A stretch of 41,298 nt of DNA, from contig DATNIC010000226.1 of NCBI GenBank assembly GCA_035604635.1, forward strand, positions 1-41,298, written 5' to 3'. The stretch is from DATNIC01 sp035604635. Lineage in GTDB: Bacteria; Vulcanimicrobiota; Vulcanimicrobiia; Vulcanimicrobiales; Vulcanimicrobiaceae. Made by a program: the position numbers and the translations under genes. Shown here in pieces: positions 8,242-16,628 of this stretch. The notes under the pieces were generated by a model, which ran no database searches, had not been told where the DNA came from, and saw only the letters and a program-made list of their open reading frames with translations. The stretch's first letter is position 1; each line of letters starts with the position of its first letter.

Positions 8242-9144
8242 GTGTCCGCGGTCGTGTTGGCTGCCCTCCTGCTCGCGCAAAGCACGGCGACGCTGCGCGT
8301 CGGGGCGACGGCGGTCGACTGTTGCGCAGCAGCCTATTACGCGCAGGACGCCGGCTTCTTTCAAAAAGCCGGGCTGAACGTTACGCTCACGACACTCAAC
8401 AACGGCGCATCGGTTGCGGCCGGGGTCGCGTCGGGGACGATGGACGTCGGGATCAGCACCCCGATGCAAATCGCGCAGGCGGTGTCGCGCGGGCTACCGC
8501 TGACGATCATCGCGCCCGGCTCCCTGCTGATCGCGCGCACCCCGACCCAGTACTTATGCGTCGCCGCCGGCTCGCCGATCGCAAAGCCGAAAGACCTCGA
8601 GGGCAAGACGATCGCCGTGAGCGCGCTGCGCACGCTCTCCGATACCACCACCAAAGTGTGGATGACGAAGGCCGGTGCCGACACTTCGAAGCTGCGCTTC
8701 GTCGAAATGCCGGTCTCCGAGATGGCGGCGGCCCTCGAACGCGGGACCGTCGACGCGGCCGTCCTCACCGAACCTTCGTTCAGCGTCGCGAAGTCGACGT
8801 ATCACATCAAGACGCTGGGCAACCCGGCGGCGGCGATCGCGCCCCGCTATCTCACCTCGGCCTGGTTCACGACCGCCGACTTCGCACAAGCGCATCCCGA
8901 CCTCGTCAAGCGATTCGCGAGCGCGATCTATGACGCGGGAACGTGGGCGAACGCGCACCACGACCAGTCGGCGGTCATCCTCGGCAAGTATGCGAAGGTC
9001 GATTCCGCGACGCTCGCGAGGATGACGCGCGTGGTCTATGCGGATGCCCTGCGCGCTGAGGACATCCAGCCTGAGCTCGACGCCGCATACTCCGTCGGCG
9101 CGCTCTCGCGCCCGATGAACGCGAGCGCGCTGATCACGCGCTAG
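8242..9144 (+). CDS. ABC-type substrate-binding protein, SsuA-like (tandem copy 2)
   Basis: 300 residues starting at GTG 8242, one base after the previous stop. A short signal peptide (MSAVVLAALLLAQSTA) precedes TLRVGATAVDCCAAAYYAQDAGFFQKAGL. The vicinal cysteine pair close to the ligand-facing N-terminal strand is unusual for this family. TMDVGISTPMQIAQAV, GLPLTIIAPGS and AHHDQSAVILGKYAKV align well with the preceding protein, so the two are a tandem duplication with diverged binding lobes. Probably co-transcribed with copy 1 and specialised for a related ligand. Its stop and the convergent oxygenase-like gene's stop lie within eight bases (TAGCGCTA). Confidence 0.9.
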   Translation: MSAVVLAALLLAQSTATLRVGATAVDCCAAAYYAQDAGFFQKAGLNVTLTTLNNGASVAAGVASGTMDVGISTPMQIAQAVSRGLPLTIIAPGSLLIARTPTQYLCVAAGSPIAKPKDLEGKTIAVSALRTLSDTTTKVWMTKAGADTSKLRFVEMPVSEMAAALERGTVDAAVLTEPSFSVAKSTYHIKTLGNPAAAIAPRYLTSAWFTTADFAQAHPDLVKRFASAIYDAGTWANAHHDQSAVILGKYAKVDSATLARMTRVVYADALRAEDIQPELDAAYSVGALSRPMNASALITR

Positions 9145-9146
9145 CG

Positions 9147-10271
9147 CTAAAACCGCGCGGCCAGTTCGCCGCTCAAGGCTTCGCGCCAGTCGGCAGCGCT
9201 CGGGATAATGAGATCGCCTCCCCGCACGTTCCGGTAGCTCGAGGGGTCGACGCCGCGCGGCAGCTCGCCGTGCTCGACCGCTTCGATCGCTTCCAAAAGC
9301 AGTTGGCGGAACGCGATGATGACCCGGTCGCTTTGGGCGAGGTGCTCCTTCGAGCGATCCAGGATCGCACCCATCCCTTCTTGGATCGCGACGTCCTGCG
9401 TGTTCGTCCCTTCGATCCCGCTAAACGACGTCGTCTTCTGCAGCTGACGATCGACGAGGTAATCGTTCGCCTTATTCCGCTTCAGCCGGTACCCCGGCAG
9501 CACGTCGTTGGGACCTCGACCGGCCGTCGCCCAGCGTGCGGCCACGAACTCGCTTGTCATCGGGACGTCGAGCGTTTGCGAGTGGATGTAGCTGTAGAGC
9601 CAGCAATTTTCGTCGTCGATCGGCACCGCGATTTGGCCGCTGATGTGTGGGATCTTCTCCCTCCGGCCGTTCCACGCGTGCGTCCGTCCGCGGATCGAAT
9701 GCGACGGCATCACGAAATGGAACGTGCGCGCGTAAGTGCTCTGCCCGTCGAGACGATGAATCGCAGCGCCGGCCAAACCGTACTCGGTCTTCTCGAATTC
9801 GATCTCGGGGACCGGATTGTAGAGCGCTTTGGCCTTGATGTCGGAATTGTGCAGAAAACCGAAGTGGACGCTGTCGACCGCGCCTTCGATCACCTGCAGC
9901 CAATTGCACGCCTGATGATTCTTCGTCGCCGCGCGATGCGTGACGGGGACGCGAACCAGCTCGTAGTCCGGTGGAGCCGGCAGCGACGACGCCGGGCCCA
10001 GATACGCCCACACGATCCCGCCGCCTTCCCAAGTAAAATACGCCTCGGGAGCAGCGTTCCAGGCGGGCTCGGAGACGAGCAGCACGTCACCTTCAGCGTC
10101 CCGGAAAGCGATCAAATCCTCGCCGAGCAGCCGCACGCTTACGGGCGGACCGTCGTTTTCGGGCAGCTCCTCGCTGAGCGCCGCAGGCAGCCAGTAACGC
10201 CGCAGCAGGGTGCCCATCGGCGTCCCGGGCCTGACCCGCGTGATCCGTTCGTTTTCGTGCGGCTTGAGCAT
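9147..10271 (-). CDS. ring-hydroxylating oxygenase homologue lacking the Rieske site
   Basis: 374 residues, about 55 shorter than typical phthalate-dioxygenase-type alpha subunits. The N-terminus is normal (GTPMGTLLRRYWLPAALSEE, then VRLLGEDLIAFRDAEG). The segment that should carry CxH and CxxH for the [2Fe-2S] Rieske cluster is absent: GDVLLVSEPAWNAAPEAYF runs straight into GGGIVWAYLGP. The catalytic domain is intact, with NWLQVIEGAVDSVHFGFLH giving His136 and His141 for mononuclear iron, and DVAIQEGMGAILDRSKEHL later. So the catalytic iron site is kept and the electron entry site is gone. It is the last gene of the TauE-LigB run. It could be a product of clean deletion, a repurposed oxygenase or an assembly error. 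No electron-transfer partner is nearby. Confidence 0.85.
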   Translation of the reverse strand: MLKPHENERITRVRPGTPMGTLLRRYWLPAALSEELPENDGPPVSVRLLGEDLIAFRDAEGDVLLVSEPAWNAAPEAYFTWEGGGIVWAYLGPASSLPAPPDYELVRVPVTHRAATKNHQACNWLQVIEGAVDSVHFGFLHNSDIKAKALYNPVPEIEFEKTEYGLAGAAIHRLDGQSTYARTFHFVMPSHSIRGRTHAWNGRREKIPHISGQIAVPIDDENCWLYSYIHSQTLDVPMTSEFVAARWATAGRGPNDVLPGYRLKRNKANDYLVDRQLQKTTSFSGIEGTNTQDVAIQEGMGAILDRSKEHLAQSDRVIIAFRQLLLEAIEAVEHGELPRGVDPSSYRNVRGGDLIIPSAADWREALSGELAARF

Positions 10272-10274
10272 CCT

Positions 10275-11357
10275 CTAGTGAGCCTTCCCGTTGGGATGTT
10301 GCTCGAAAATCGCCGCGACCTTGTCGGACGTGAACACGTACGCCTCGATGAACTCGGACCATGCGAGCCTGCAGCCGAGCTCGTGCATCGCGCCGACGAG
10401 CGGGAACCAATTGAGCAGCTCCTGCTGACCCGAATCTTCGACCGCAGCGAGCGGGACCTCGCGCCACGCGTGCAGCTCGCCACGCGTCAGATGATCGTAT
10501 AGCTGCCGGTCGCTTGCGACATCGGGCTGTAAACGGTGCGTCTTCTCCACTAAGAACGCGTGCGACCAGCTCGACGACGCGAGCAGCGCGACCCGGTAGG
10601 GCAGCCGCCGGCAAACGCGCGCGACGGCGGCGCCCAAATCAAAGCAGCGCCCCGGGCTCGGCGAGGGCGGATCGGGCTCGATCTCCACGTCGTGGCGCTT
10701 GAACGTCCCGCTATGAGCGATCAAGCGCCGTCCGTAACAATTGATCTCGATCGGGATGATCGGATACTCGAAGCCCGTGCGATCGTAGTCGAGATAGAGG
10801 ACGGCATTGAGAAAGGCGTGCGCGAGCCCTTCGTAGTGCAGCGGCTTGTAGGCGTAGGCGACATCGAAGGATTCTTCGATCAACCCGCTCGCGATCGCTT
10901 TTGCCGCCTCCTGATGGCCGCGAATGGTGCGCGCCGTCTCCTTCGTTTCGTTCCACACGTTCGGTCGGCCGGCCATCGATTTCGACGAGATGTGCTCCCA
11001 CGGCCGGATCTCCATCGAGTCGTAGGCATAAACGCAGAATGCCGGGATGACGTCTTCTTTGAAATTCTCGTATTGATCGTCGCCCCAGATCACGACGACG
11101 TCGGGGTGAAAAGCGTCGAGCGCGGCGCGCACCTTGCGCATGCCGCGGACCAAAGCGGCGCGATGACCGGCGGCGGCCGTCGCGCCTTGATCGTTGCCCC
11201 ACTCGGCGCGCATCTTCTCGGGCCAGTTCGCGGGGTCTCTCTCCCGCGCCGGGATGCGTTCGTCGGAGAGAAAATAGCGCAGGATCGACGACATGTGCTC
11301 GTCCGGTGCACCGAGCAGGGGGAAGTGAGAAATTCCCAAGCCTAGGATGTCGCCCAA
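10275..11357 (-). CDS. LigB-type extradiol ring-cleavage dioxygenase
   Basis: 360 residues beginning at TTG 11357, supported by GGAGGG 8 bases upstream. GLGISHFPLLGAP at the N-terminus (His11) and PDVVVIWGDDQYENF (around 85-99) are hallmarks of the class III (LigB) non-haem Fe(II) dioxygenases, which open catecholic rings or act on related keto acids. The C-terminal half (SWSHAFLVEKTHRLQPD and NWFPLVGAMHELG) also follows this family. No separate small LigA-like subunit is seen. It starts 48 bases after the TauE permease gene and ends 3 bases before the oxygenase homologue, so the three form an operon. With the oxygenase homologue it suggests processing of a hydroxylated aromatic acid. Confidence 0.88.
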   Translation of the reverse strand: MGDILGLGISHFPLLGAPDEHMSSILRYFLSDERIPARERDPANWPEKMRAEWGNDQGATAAAGHRAALVRGMRKVRAALDAFHPDVVVIWGDDQYENFKEDVIPAFCVYAYDSMEIRPWEHISSKSMAGRPNVWNETKETARTIRGHQEAAKAIASGLIEESFDVAYAYKPLHYEGLAHAFLNAVLYLDYDRTGFEYPIIPIEINCYGRRLIAHSGTFKRHDVEIEPDPPSPSPGRCFDLGAAVARVCRRLPYRVALLASSSWSHAFLVEKTHRLQPDVASDRQLYDHLTRGELHAWREVPLAAVEDSGQQELLNWFPLVGAMHELGCRLAWSEFIEAYVFTSDKVAAIFEQHPNGKAH

Positions 11358-11405
11358 CGAGAATTCCCTCCGTTCGAGCGCTTTACAGCGAGCGACCGGA
11401 GAGTC

Positions 11406-12164
11406 CTAGACCGATCGAAGGAACAGCCCGATCGCCGCGGTCACCAAGAAGGCGACCCACAGCAAGCGCAACGTCCGATCGGGTAGACGGTGCGCGAAGG
11501 CCGCGCCCCAGCCGACGGTCAACAAACCTCCGACGGCCAGCGCCGCGCCGACGGACCAATCGACGTCACCCGCTGCCGCATAGGTCGCCATTCCGACGAA
11601 CGCGCCGGGAACCGCAAGCGCGAGCGCCATCCCCTGCGATTGCACTTGCGTCATCCCGAAGAGCAGCGTCATCGCGGGAATCGTGAACATCGCGCCGCCG
11701 ATCCCGAACATGCCGGCCATGATGCCGCTGATCGCGCCGACGACAAAGACGAACGGGAAGGGTAGCGGATGCTTGGTGGCCGGGATCGATCCGATCACTC
11801 GCCACGTCATATACGCCGCAATCAACAAGACGAAGCAGCCGAACGCGATCCGCAAGGTCGAGCCGGGAATGTGGGTCGCAACGTGCGCGCCCAAATAGGC
11901 AAACGGGATCGCCGAGATCGCGAGGGCTATCCCCTTCTTGCGATCCATCACTTGGTGCCGGCTGTATTGCCACAAGGCCAAGACGACATTCGAGACGACC
12001 ATGACGAGCGAGGTGCCCTGCGCGAGCTGCTCCGACATCCCGAAGAAAATCCCCAAGATCGGGATCGACATGATCGCGCCGCCGACGCCGAAGAGCCCGC
12101 CGAACAGGCCGATCAACCCTCCTATGATGAGGAAGACGGCGACTTCGACGATCAGCGAGTGCAC
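11406..12164 (-). CDS. TauE/SafE (TSUP) family membrane permease
   Basis: 252 residues, almost entirely hydrophobic, with about eight predicted membrane helices in two homologous halves. Each half begins with the glycine-rich family motif: GGLIGLFGGLFGVGGAIMSI near residue 16 and VGAISGIMAGMFGIGGAMFT near residue 140. The family moves sulfite, sulfoacetate, sulfolactate and other small organic anions, usually outward. The start at GTG 12164 has no strong ribosome-binding site, so it is less certain. It leads the run with LigB and the oxygenase homologue and is divergent from the hydantoinase gene across 38 bases. Export of sulfite from sulfonate breakdown is a reasonable but unproven role. 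Confidence 0.88.
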   Translation of the reverse strand: MHSLIVEVAVFLIIGGLIGLFGGLFGVGGAIMSIPILGIFFGMSEQLAQGTSLVMVVSNVVLALWQYSRHQVMDRKKGIALAISAIPFAYLGAHVATHIPGSTLRIAFGCFVLLIAAYMTWRVIGSIPATKHPLPFPFVFVVGAISGIMAGMFGIGGAMFTIPAMTLLFGMTQVQSQGMALALAVPGAFVGMATYAAAGDVDWSVGAALAVGGLLTVGWGAAFAHRLPDRTLRLLWVAFLVTAAIGLFLRSV

Positions 12165-12202
12165 GAAAAGCGAACTTCGAACGGAGCGCGAATTCTCATC
12201 CA

Positions 12203-13939
12203 GTGGACCCCGTCGTCTTTCAAGTCTTGCACAGCCGGCTCTCCGGCATCGTCCAGGAGATGCAGGAGGGCATTTTTCGGACCGGCTATTCGACGATCAT
12301 CCGCGAGTCGCAGGATGCGAGCTGCATGCTGCTCGATGCGAACGGCGACGTCGTCGGAGAGCACATCGTCCTGCCGCTGCACGTCTCGTGTCTGCCCGAA
12401 GTCGTCCGCGCGATCCGGCGCACGTTCGGCGACGGGATCGCGCTCGGTGATGCGTTCTTGACCAATCACCCATACGAGGGCGGCGTCCCGCACTCGATGG
12501 ACATGGCGATCGTGACGCCCGTCTTTCACGACGGAAGACTGATTGCGTTCTGCGGGAGCATCGCGCACAAGAGCGATCTCGGCGGCGTGATTCCGGGGAC
12601 AGGCTACGGCAGCGCGCGCGAATTGTTTCAGGAAGGGATCCAATATCCGCCGATCCGCTACATGGCGCGCGGCGAGACCGTGCGCGACGTCGAGGCGATC
12701 CTGCGCGCCAACAGCCGGACGCCGGAATTGATTCTCGGCGACATTCGCGGCCAAGTCGGCGCGGCGCGGTTAGGCGAGCGCCGCATCGCCGAGACGATCG
12801 CGCGCTACGGCGTCGAGCCGTTGCTGGCTACGTTCGAGACCAAGCAGGTCGTGACCGAGCGGCGCATCCGCGCTGAGCTCGCGACCTGGCCGGACGGCGC
12901 GTTCGAAGCCGAGTCGTTCGTCGATACCGACGGGATCGTTCTCGACCGGCGCATCCGCTATCACGTGCGCGTCGAAAAGAACGGCGACCGGCTGCTCTTC
13001 GATTTCACCGGGTCGGACGATCAGACGCAGGGGCCGGTCAACATCCGCCCGCCGCTCGCCCGCGGGTGCTTGTACTACGCGTTGATCGGGATGATCGACA
13101 AGGAAATCCCGAACAACGGCGGGGTCGCGCGCGTCGTCGAGACGCGCTTCCGCAAAGGCTCGGTCCTCGATCCGCACTTTCCGGCACCGTGCAACACGTA
13201 CATGGCCTCGACGATCGCGATCACCGAGGCGGCGATCGCGGCGCTGGGCGGTTTCGTCCCGGCGAAGCGGCAGGCACGCAACGGCGGCGTCGGCGGGACG
13301 TCGATCGCGGGGACGCGGCCCGACGGGACGCCGTTCGTGCAGTACGAGCTCGTCGGATCGGCCTACGGCGCGAGCTCGCACGCAGACGGCGCATCGGGCA
13401 TCGACGTGTTGCTCTCGAACGGACGAACCGCGCCGGTCGAAATCATCGAGATCGAGTATCCGACGCGCGTCCGGCGCTTTGAATTGATAGCGGATTCCGG
13501 CGGCGCAGGCGAATTTCGCGGCGGGCTCGCGCCACGGCGCGAATACGACATCCTCACGGACGACGCCCAGTGGACGCTGCGCGGCGGGCGCCACACCGTC
13601 CCCGCGTTGGGCTCGGACGGCGCAAAACCCGGACGATTGGGAAGCGCCCGCGTGAATCCGGGGCTGCCGAACGAGCAGACCTTGCCAAGCCGCTTTAGCG
13701 GCGTCCACTTGAAGACCGGCGATGTCGTTGCGATCGAAAAAGCCGGCGGCGGCGGCTTCGGAGATCCGCGCAAACGCCCGTTCGAAGCCGTCCTCGACGA
13801 CGTCCTAGATGGTTACGTCAGCCGCGAAGCCGCAATCGCCGACTACTGCGTCGACCCCGAGCGCTTGGACGACGCGGTCGCGCGCGAGAACCCGTCGTCG
13901 GCAAAGACCGTTGCGGTAACGGCACGCTTCGCGCGCTGA
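12203..13939 (+). CDS. hydantoinase B/oxoprolinase family protein
   Basis: 578 residues from GTG 12203. HyuB-family landmarks are DPVVFQVLHSRLSGIVQEMQ at the start, SSRMNHPYEGG-like FLTNHPYEGGVPHSMD, GSIAHKSDLGGVIPG, PLARGCLYYALIG, IPNNGGVARVV and the C-terminal GGGGFGDP. These proteins are one subunit of ATP-dependent hydantoinases, oxoprolinases or acetone carboxylase-like enzymes. The ATP-binding HyuA subunit normally next door is missing from this window. The last 97 bases overlap antisense with the small exported protein gene. Stand-alone copies occur in other bacteria, but their activity is unclear. Confidence 0.9.
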   Translation: MDPVVFQVLHSRLSGIVQEMQEGIFRTGYSTIIRESQDASCMLLDANGDVVGEHIVLPLHVSCLPEVVRAIRRTFGDGIALGDAFLTNHPYEGGVPHSMDMAIVTPVFHDGRLIAFCGSIAHKSDLGGVIPGTGYGSARELFQEGIQYPPIRYMARGETVRDVEAILRANSRTPELILGDIRGQVGAARLGERRIAETIARYGVEPLLATFETKQVVTERRIRAELATWPDGAFEAESFVDTDGIVLDRRIRYHVRVEKNGDRLLFDFTGSDDQTQGPVNIRPPLARGCLYYALIGMIDKEIPNNGGVARVVETRFRKGSVLDPHFPAPCNTYMASTIAITEAAIAALGGFVPAKRQARNGGVGGTSIAGTRPDGTPFVQYELVGSAYGASSHADGASGIDVLLSNGRTAPVEIIEIEYPTRVRRFELIADSGGAGEFRGGLAPRREYDILTDDAQWTLRGGRHTVPALGSDGAKPGRLGSARVNPGLPNEQTLPSRFSGVHLKTGDVVAIEKAGGGGFGDPRKRPFEAVLDDVLDGYVSREAAIADYCVDPERLDDAVARENPSSAKTVAVTARFAR

Positions 13940-14199
13940 TCCGGCGGGATCAATTGGAACTCGATCACGTAGGTGCCGGACGCCGGCAGCGTGATCGACG
14001 TCTTGAAGGGCGCGCAAACGCGCTGCGTGCAGAACGACGCGATCCAGTCTTTGGGGACGGGGCCGGAGCGCAGCTTCACGTCGCTGCCGGCGTCGCCGTT
14101 GACGGTTAGCTTGTATTTGATCGTGTCGGGCGCGCCGGTTGGGAGATCCGGTCCGCTCCAGGGACCGAGCGCAATGAGGAGCGCAAGCGGTACGATCAT
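13843..14199 (-). CDS. small exported protein, function unknown
   Basis: 118 residues with a short hydrophobic leader (MIVPLALLIALGPWSG) and a compact, probably beta-rich body: KYKLTVNGDAGSDVKLRSG, SFCTQRVCAPFKTSITLP and TYVIEFQLIPP. Two cysteines in CTQRVC could form a disulfide outside the cytoplasm. The ATG overlaps the permease stop (ATGA), so it is the last gene of the exporter operon and is probably translationally coupled. The C-terminal third is encoded opposite the end of the hydantoinase gene and has little fold-like pattern. I do not recognise a family. A role as an accessory to the ABC exporter is only positional inference. Confidence 0.7.
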   Translation of the reverse strand: MIVPLALLIALGPWSGPDLPTGAPDTIKYKLTVNGDAGSDVKLRSGPVPKDWIASFCTQRVCAPFKTSITLPASGTYVIEFQLIPPDQRAKRAVTATVFADDGFSRATASSKRSGSTQ

Positions 14200-14966
14200 G
14201 TCCGTAACTTAAATCCTACGTGGACCAGACGCAGCGCAACAGCGAACGCGACGACCGCCAAGACGATGACGACGGCGGTCGAGATGCGAAGCGGGATGTC
14301 GCTCGTCCCCGTGTAGGCGAAGCGGAAGGCATCGATCATGTAGAACATCGGGTTGAAGAGCGATGCATGGCGCACGGCCGGCGGCAAGAACTGAATCGAG
14401 GTAAAGACGCCGCCGACGAAGACGAGCGGCGTAATCGCAAACGTCGTGAGACTGGCGACATCGTCGAACTTGCTCGCCATAAGCCCGAAGATGACGCCGA
14501 GCGATGCAAACAGGATGGCGACGATCGTGATCATCCCGACATACATCACCCAGTCGTGCGGGAGCGTATGGACGAAGACCGCGCCCAGAATCGTTATGAG
14601 CAGGGCGACGACGAAAGCGCGGACGATCCCCGCGAGAACGAAGCCCAGGACGATCTCGAGCGCCGACATCGGCGCGATCAGCAGCTCCTCGATGTGGTGC
14701 TGGAAGCGCCCCTGAAAGACCGACGAGGACGCCTCGCCGTACGCCCCGTCGATCACCTGCAGCATGATGAGGCCGGGGATCAGGAACTCGGCGTACGAGA
14801 CGCCCTGCACGGTCCGAATCCTGCTCCCGAGCGCGAGGCCGAAGACGAAGACGTAGAGCAAGGTCGAGATGATCGGGGGCCAGACGACCTGATTGAGGAT
14901 CTTGTACGTACGGACCATCTCGCGCCGGAAAAGCGTGTACAGCGCGATGTAGTTCGCGAGACTCAT
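14196..14966 (-). CDS. ABC-2 type exporter permease
   Basis: 256 residues with about six membrane helices. An N-terminal cytoplasmic segment (LFRREMVRTYKILNQVVWPP) precedes STLLYVFVFGLALGSRI. The loop GVSYAEFLIPGLIMLQVIDGAYGEASSSVF is the ABC-2 signature seen in drug, polysaccharide and NodJ-type exporters. A LVFVGGVFTSIQFLPPAVRH segment precedes the last helices. It overlaps the ATPase gene by 4 bases at its start (ATGA) and the small exported protein gene by 4 bases at its end, so all three are coupled. The cargo is unknown; daunorubicin-type or lipid-linked sugar export are possible classes. Confidence 0.93.
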   Translation of the reverse strand: MSLANYIALYTLFRREMVRTYKILNQVVWPPIISTLLYVFVFGLALGSRIRTVQGVSYAEFLIPGLIMLQVIDGAYGEASSSVFQGRFQHHIEELLIAPMSALEIVLGFVLAGIVRAFVVALLITILGAVFVHTLPHDWVMYVGMITIVAILFASLGVIFGLMASKFDDVASLTTFAITPLVFVGGVFTSIQFLPPAVRHASLFNPMFYMIDAFRFAYTGTSDIPLRISTAVVIVLAVVAFAVALRLVHVGFKLRT

Positions 14967-15886
14967 CGGCGGGTGAGCTCCAAGAAGACGTCTTGCAGCG
15001 AGCTACGCTTGTACTCCATGTCCTCTATGATAAAGCCGGCGCGCTCGATTTCCGTAAGCGCGCTCGCAATCTCGCTGGGCAGGATGCCCTGCAGGTGGAT
15101 AACGACGTCGCTCGGGTCGAGGGTCGCGCCGCGCGCGACGAGTTCGGGCGGGAGCGCGCGAATCGGACGGTCGACCGTGATCGTGAGGACGGTGTCGTTG
15201 CGCCGCGCAACCAGCTTTGCCGTCGACTCGAGCGCGACCAGGCGACCGCCTTCGATGATCCCGATGTTGCGGCAAAGCGACTCCGCCTCTTCGAGATAGT
15301 GCGTCGTGAGGAAGATCGTGATCCCCTCGGCGTTGAGCCTGCGCAGCATCTCCCACAGCTCGATCCGCAGCTCGACGTCGACTCCCGCCGTCGGCTCGTC
15401 GAGGATCATCAGCCGCGGTGAATGGATCATCGCGCGCGCCAACGTCAAGCGCCGCTTCATCCCGCCCGAAAGCTTGAGGTACCCGTCGTTCGCCTTCGAG
15501 CCCAGATCGAAGAGCTCGAGCAAATCGTCGGCGCGCTTCTCGACCGCGCGCCGTGGTAAGCCGTAGTAGCCCGCCTCGTAGATGATGATATCGCGGATCG
15601 AGAGGTAACGGTCGAAATTATATTCTTGCGGCGCGATCCCGACGAGCCGTCGCGCCGCGCGCCAATCCTTGACGACGTCATGCCCGAAGAGCTTGATCGT
15701 CCCGGACGTAATTTTGGCGAGGCCGACGATCGAGTTGATCGTCGTCGTTTTTCCGGCACCGTTGGGCCCGAGAAAACCGAAGAAGTCACCGGCTTCGACC
15801 GTCAACGAAACGTCGTCGACGGCAGTCAGCGCGCCGTAGCGCTTGGTTAAACGAGAAATCTCGATCGCCGGGACTGCAGAGTTCAC
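14963..15886 (-). CDS. ABC exporter ATP-binding protein
   Basis: 307 residues from GTG 15886, 14 bases after the metallophosphoesterase stop; a frame extending to 16348 is a reading-frame shadow of that gene. The motifs are Walker A GPNGAGKTT (40-48), Q-loop region GIAPQEYNFDRYL, signature LSGGMKRRLTLARAM, Walker B LMILDEPTAGVD and the H-loop in IFLTTHYLEEAE. A C-terminal extension of about 80 residues, with RNDTVLTITVDRPIRALPP, is typical of the DrrA/NodI-type ATPases that pair with ABC-2 permeases. It energises the downstream permease at the cytoplasmic face. Confidence 0.95.
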   Translation of the reverse strand: MNSAVPAIEISRLTKRYGALTAVDDVSLTVEAGDFFGFLGPNGAGKTTTINSIVGLAKITSGTIKLFGHDVVKDWRAARRLVGIAPQEYNFDRYLSIRDIIIYEAGYYGLPRRAVEKRADDLLELFDLGSKANDGYLKLSGGMKRRLTLARAMIHSPRLMILDEPTAGVDVELRIELWEMLRRLNAEGITIFLTTHYLEEAESLCRNIGIIEGGRLVALESTAKLVARRNDTVLTITVDRPIRALPPELVARGATLDPSDVVIHLQGILPSEIASALTEIERAGFIIEDMEYKRSSLQDVFLELTRR

Positions 15887-15900
15887 GATAGCCGTACGAG

Positions 15901-16626
15901 CTACGGAATGACCGCGCCGAGCTCCTTGTAGCGGTGGCGCCGCAACACTTTGAGGTGCTCCTTGCGCCCCGGCATATCGCTCGTCTCCAATTCGCGCGCC
16001 ACTTCTTCGACGTCGAACGGTACGCGGCGATGCTTCACTTCCCAACCGCCCGAGCGTTCCGTCAGGATCGCGTAGCCGACCCGCTCGTCCCCGTCCTTCG
16101 GAAGGCCTGCTGAAGCGACGTTGACCAAGAGCTTCCCGCGCCATATCCTCGCGTACGGCAGATGCAGGTGACCGAATGCGATCGCCGTCGCACGCACACC
16201 GGTGAAGAGCCGCTCGAGCTGCTCGTCGGTCGCATCGGGCCAAACGTGCTCGTCGTCGTTGCGCGGATTCGCGTGGCAGATCAAGAGCTCGTTGGAGGGA
16301 TCGCCGACCGCGATCGCCTCGGGGAGCGAGCGCAGCCACGCGAGCCACTCGGTGCCGAGATGCAGCTGTTGCCAGCGGATGTCGGCCGCCGTCTCTTCAT
16401 CGAACTTGCCGGGATCGTCGGCAATCTCCCGGTCCGTGTTCCCGCGAATGCACCGCGCGCCGATATCGCGCAAGCGCTCGAGGACTTCTCTCGATCGCGC
16501 GCCGTCCATGCACAAGTCGCCGGCGCCGACGATCGTGTCGGCACCACCCTGTTCGGCCAAATCAGCCAGGCAGGCATCCAACCCGCGAACGTTTCCGTGA
16601 ATGTCGGAGACGATCGCGACGCGCAT
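15901..16626 (-). CDS. YfcE/MJ0936-type metallophosphoesterase
   Basis: 241 residues from ATG 16626; an upstream frame to 16887 is non-coding. All five family blocks are present: SDIHGN (Asp8, His10), GAGDLCMDG (Asp37), RGNTD (Asn63), LLICHANP and FGHLHLPY, which together build the two-metal phosphoesterase site. Small enzymes of this group hydrolyse phosphodiesters of unknown physiological identity. It starts 2 bases after the DDAH-like gene stop and precedes the ABC exporter ATPase by 14 bases. Unlike its upstream neighbours, its active-site residues look complete. The C-terminal tail (KEHLKVLRRHRYKELG) is basic. Confidence 0.9.
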   Translation of the reverse strand: MRVAIVSDIHGNVRGLDACLADLAEQGGADTIVGAGDLCMDGARSREVLERLRDIGARCIRGNTDREIADDPGKFDEETAADIRWQQLHLGTEWLAWLRSLPEAIAVGDPSNELLICHANPRNDDEHVWPDATDEQLERLFTGVRATAIAFGHLHLPYARIWRGKLLVNVASAGLPKDGDERVGYAILTERSGGWEVKHRRVPFDVEEVARELETSDMPGRKEHLKVLRRHRYKELGAVIP

Positions 16627-16628
16627 TG

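Noticed and set aside
14196..15886. ABC-2 exporter genes as the missing transporter of the substrate-binding proteins
   Set aside because: The permease and ATPase belong to the export class, which does not use periplasmic receptors, and they sit in a different operon.
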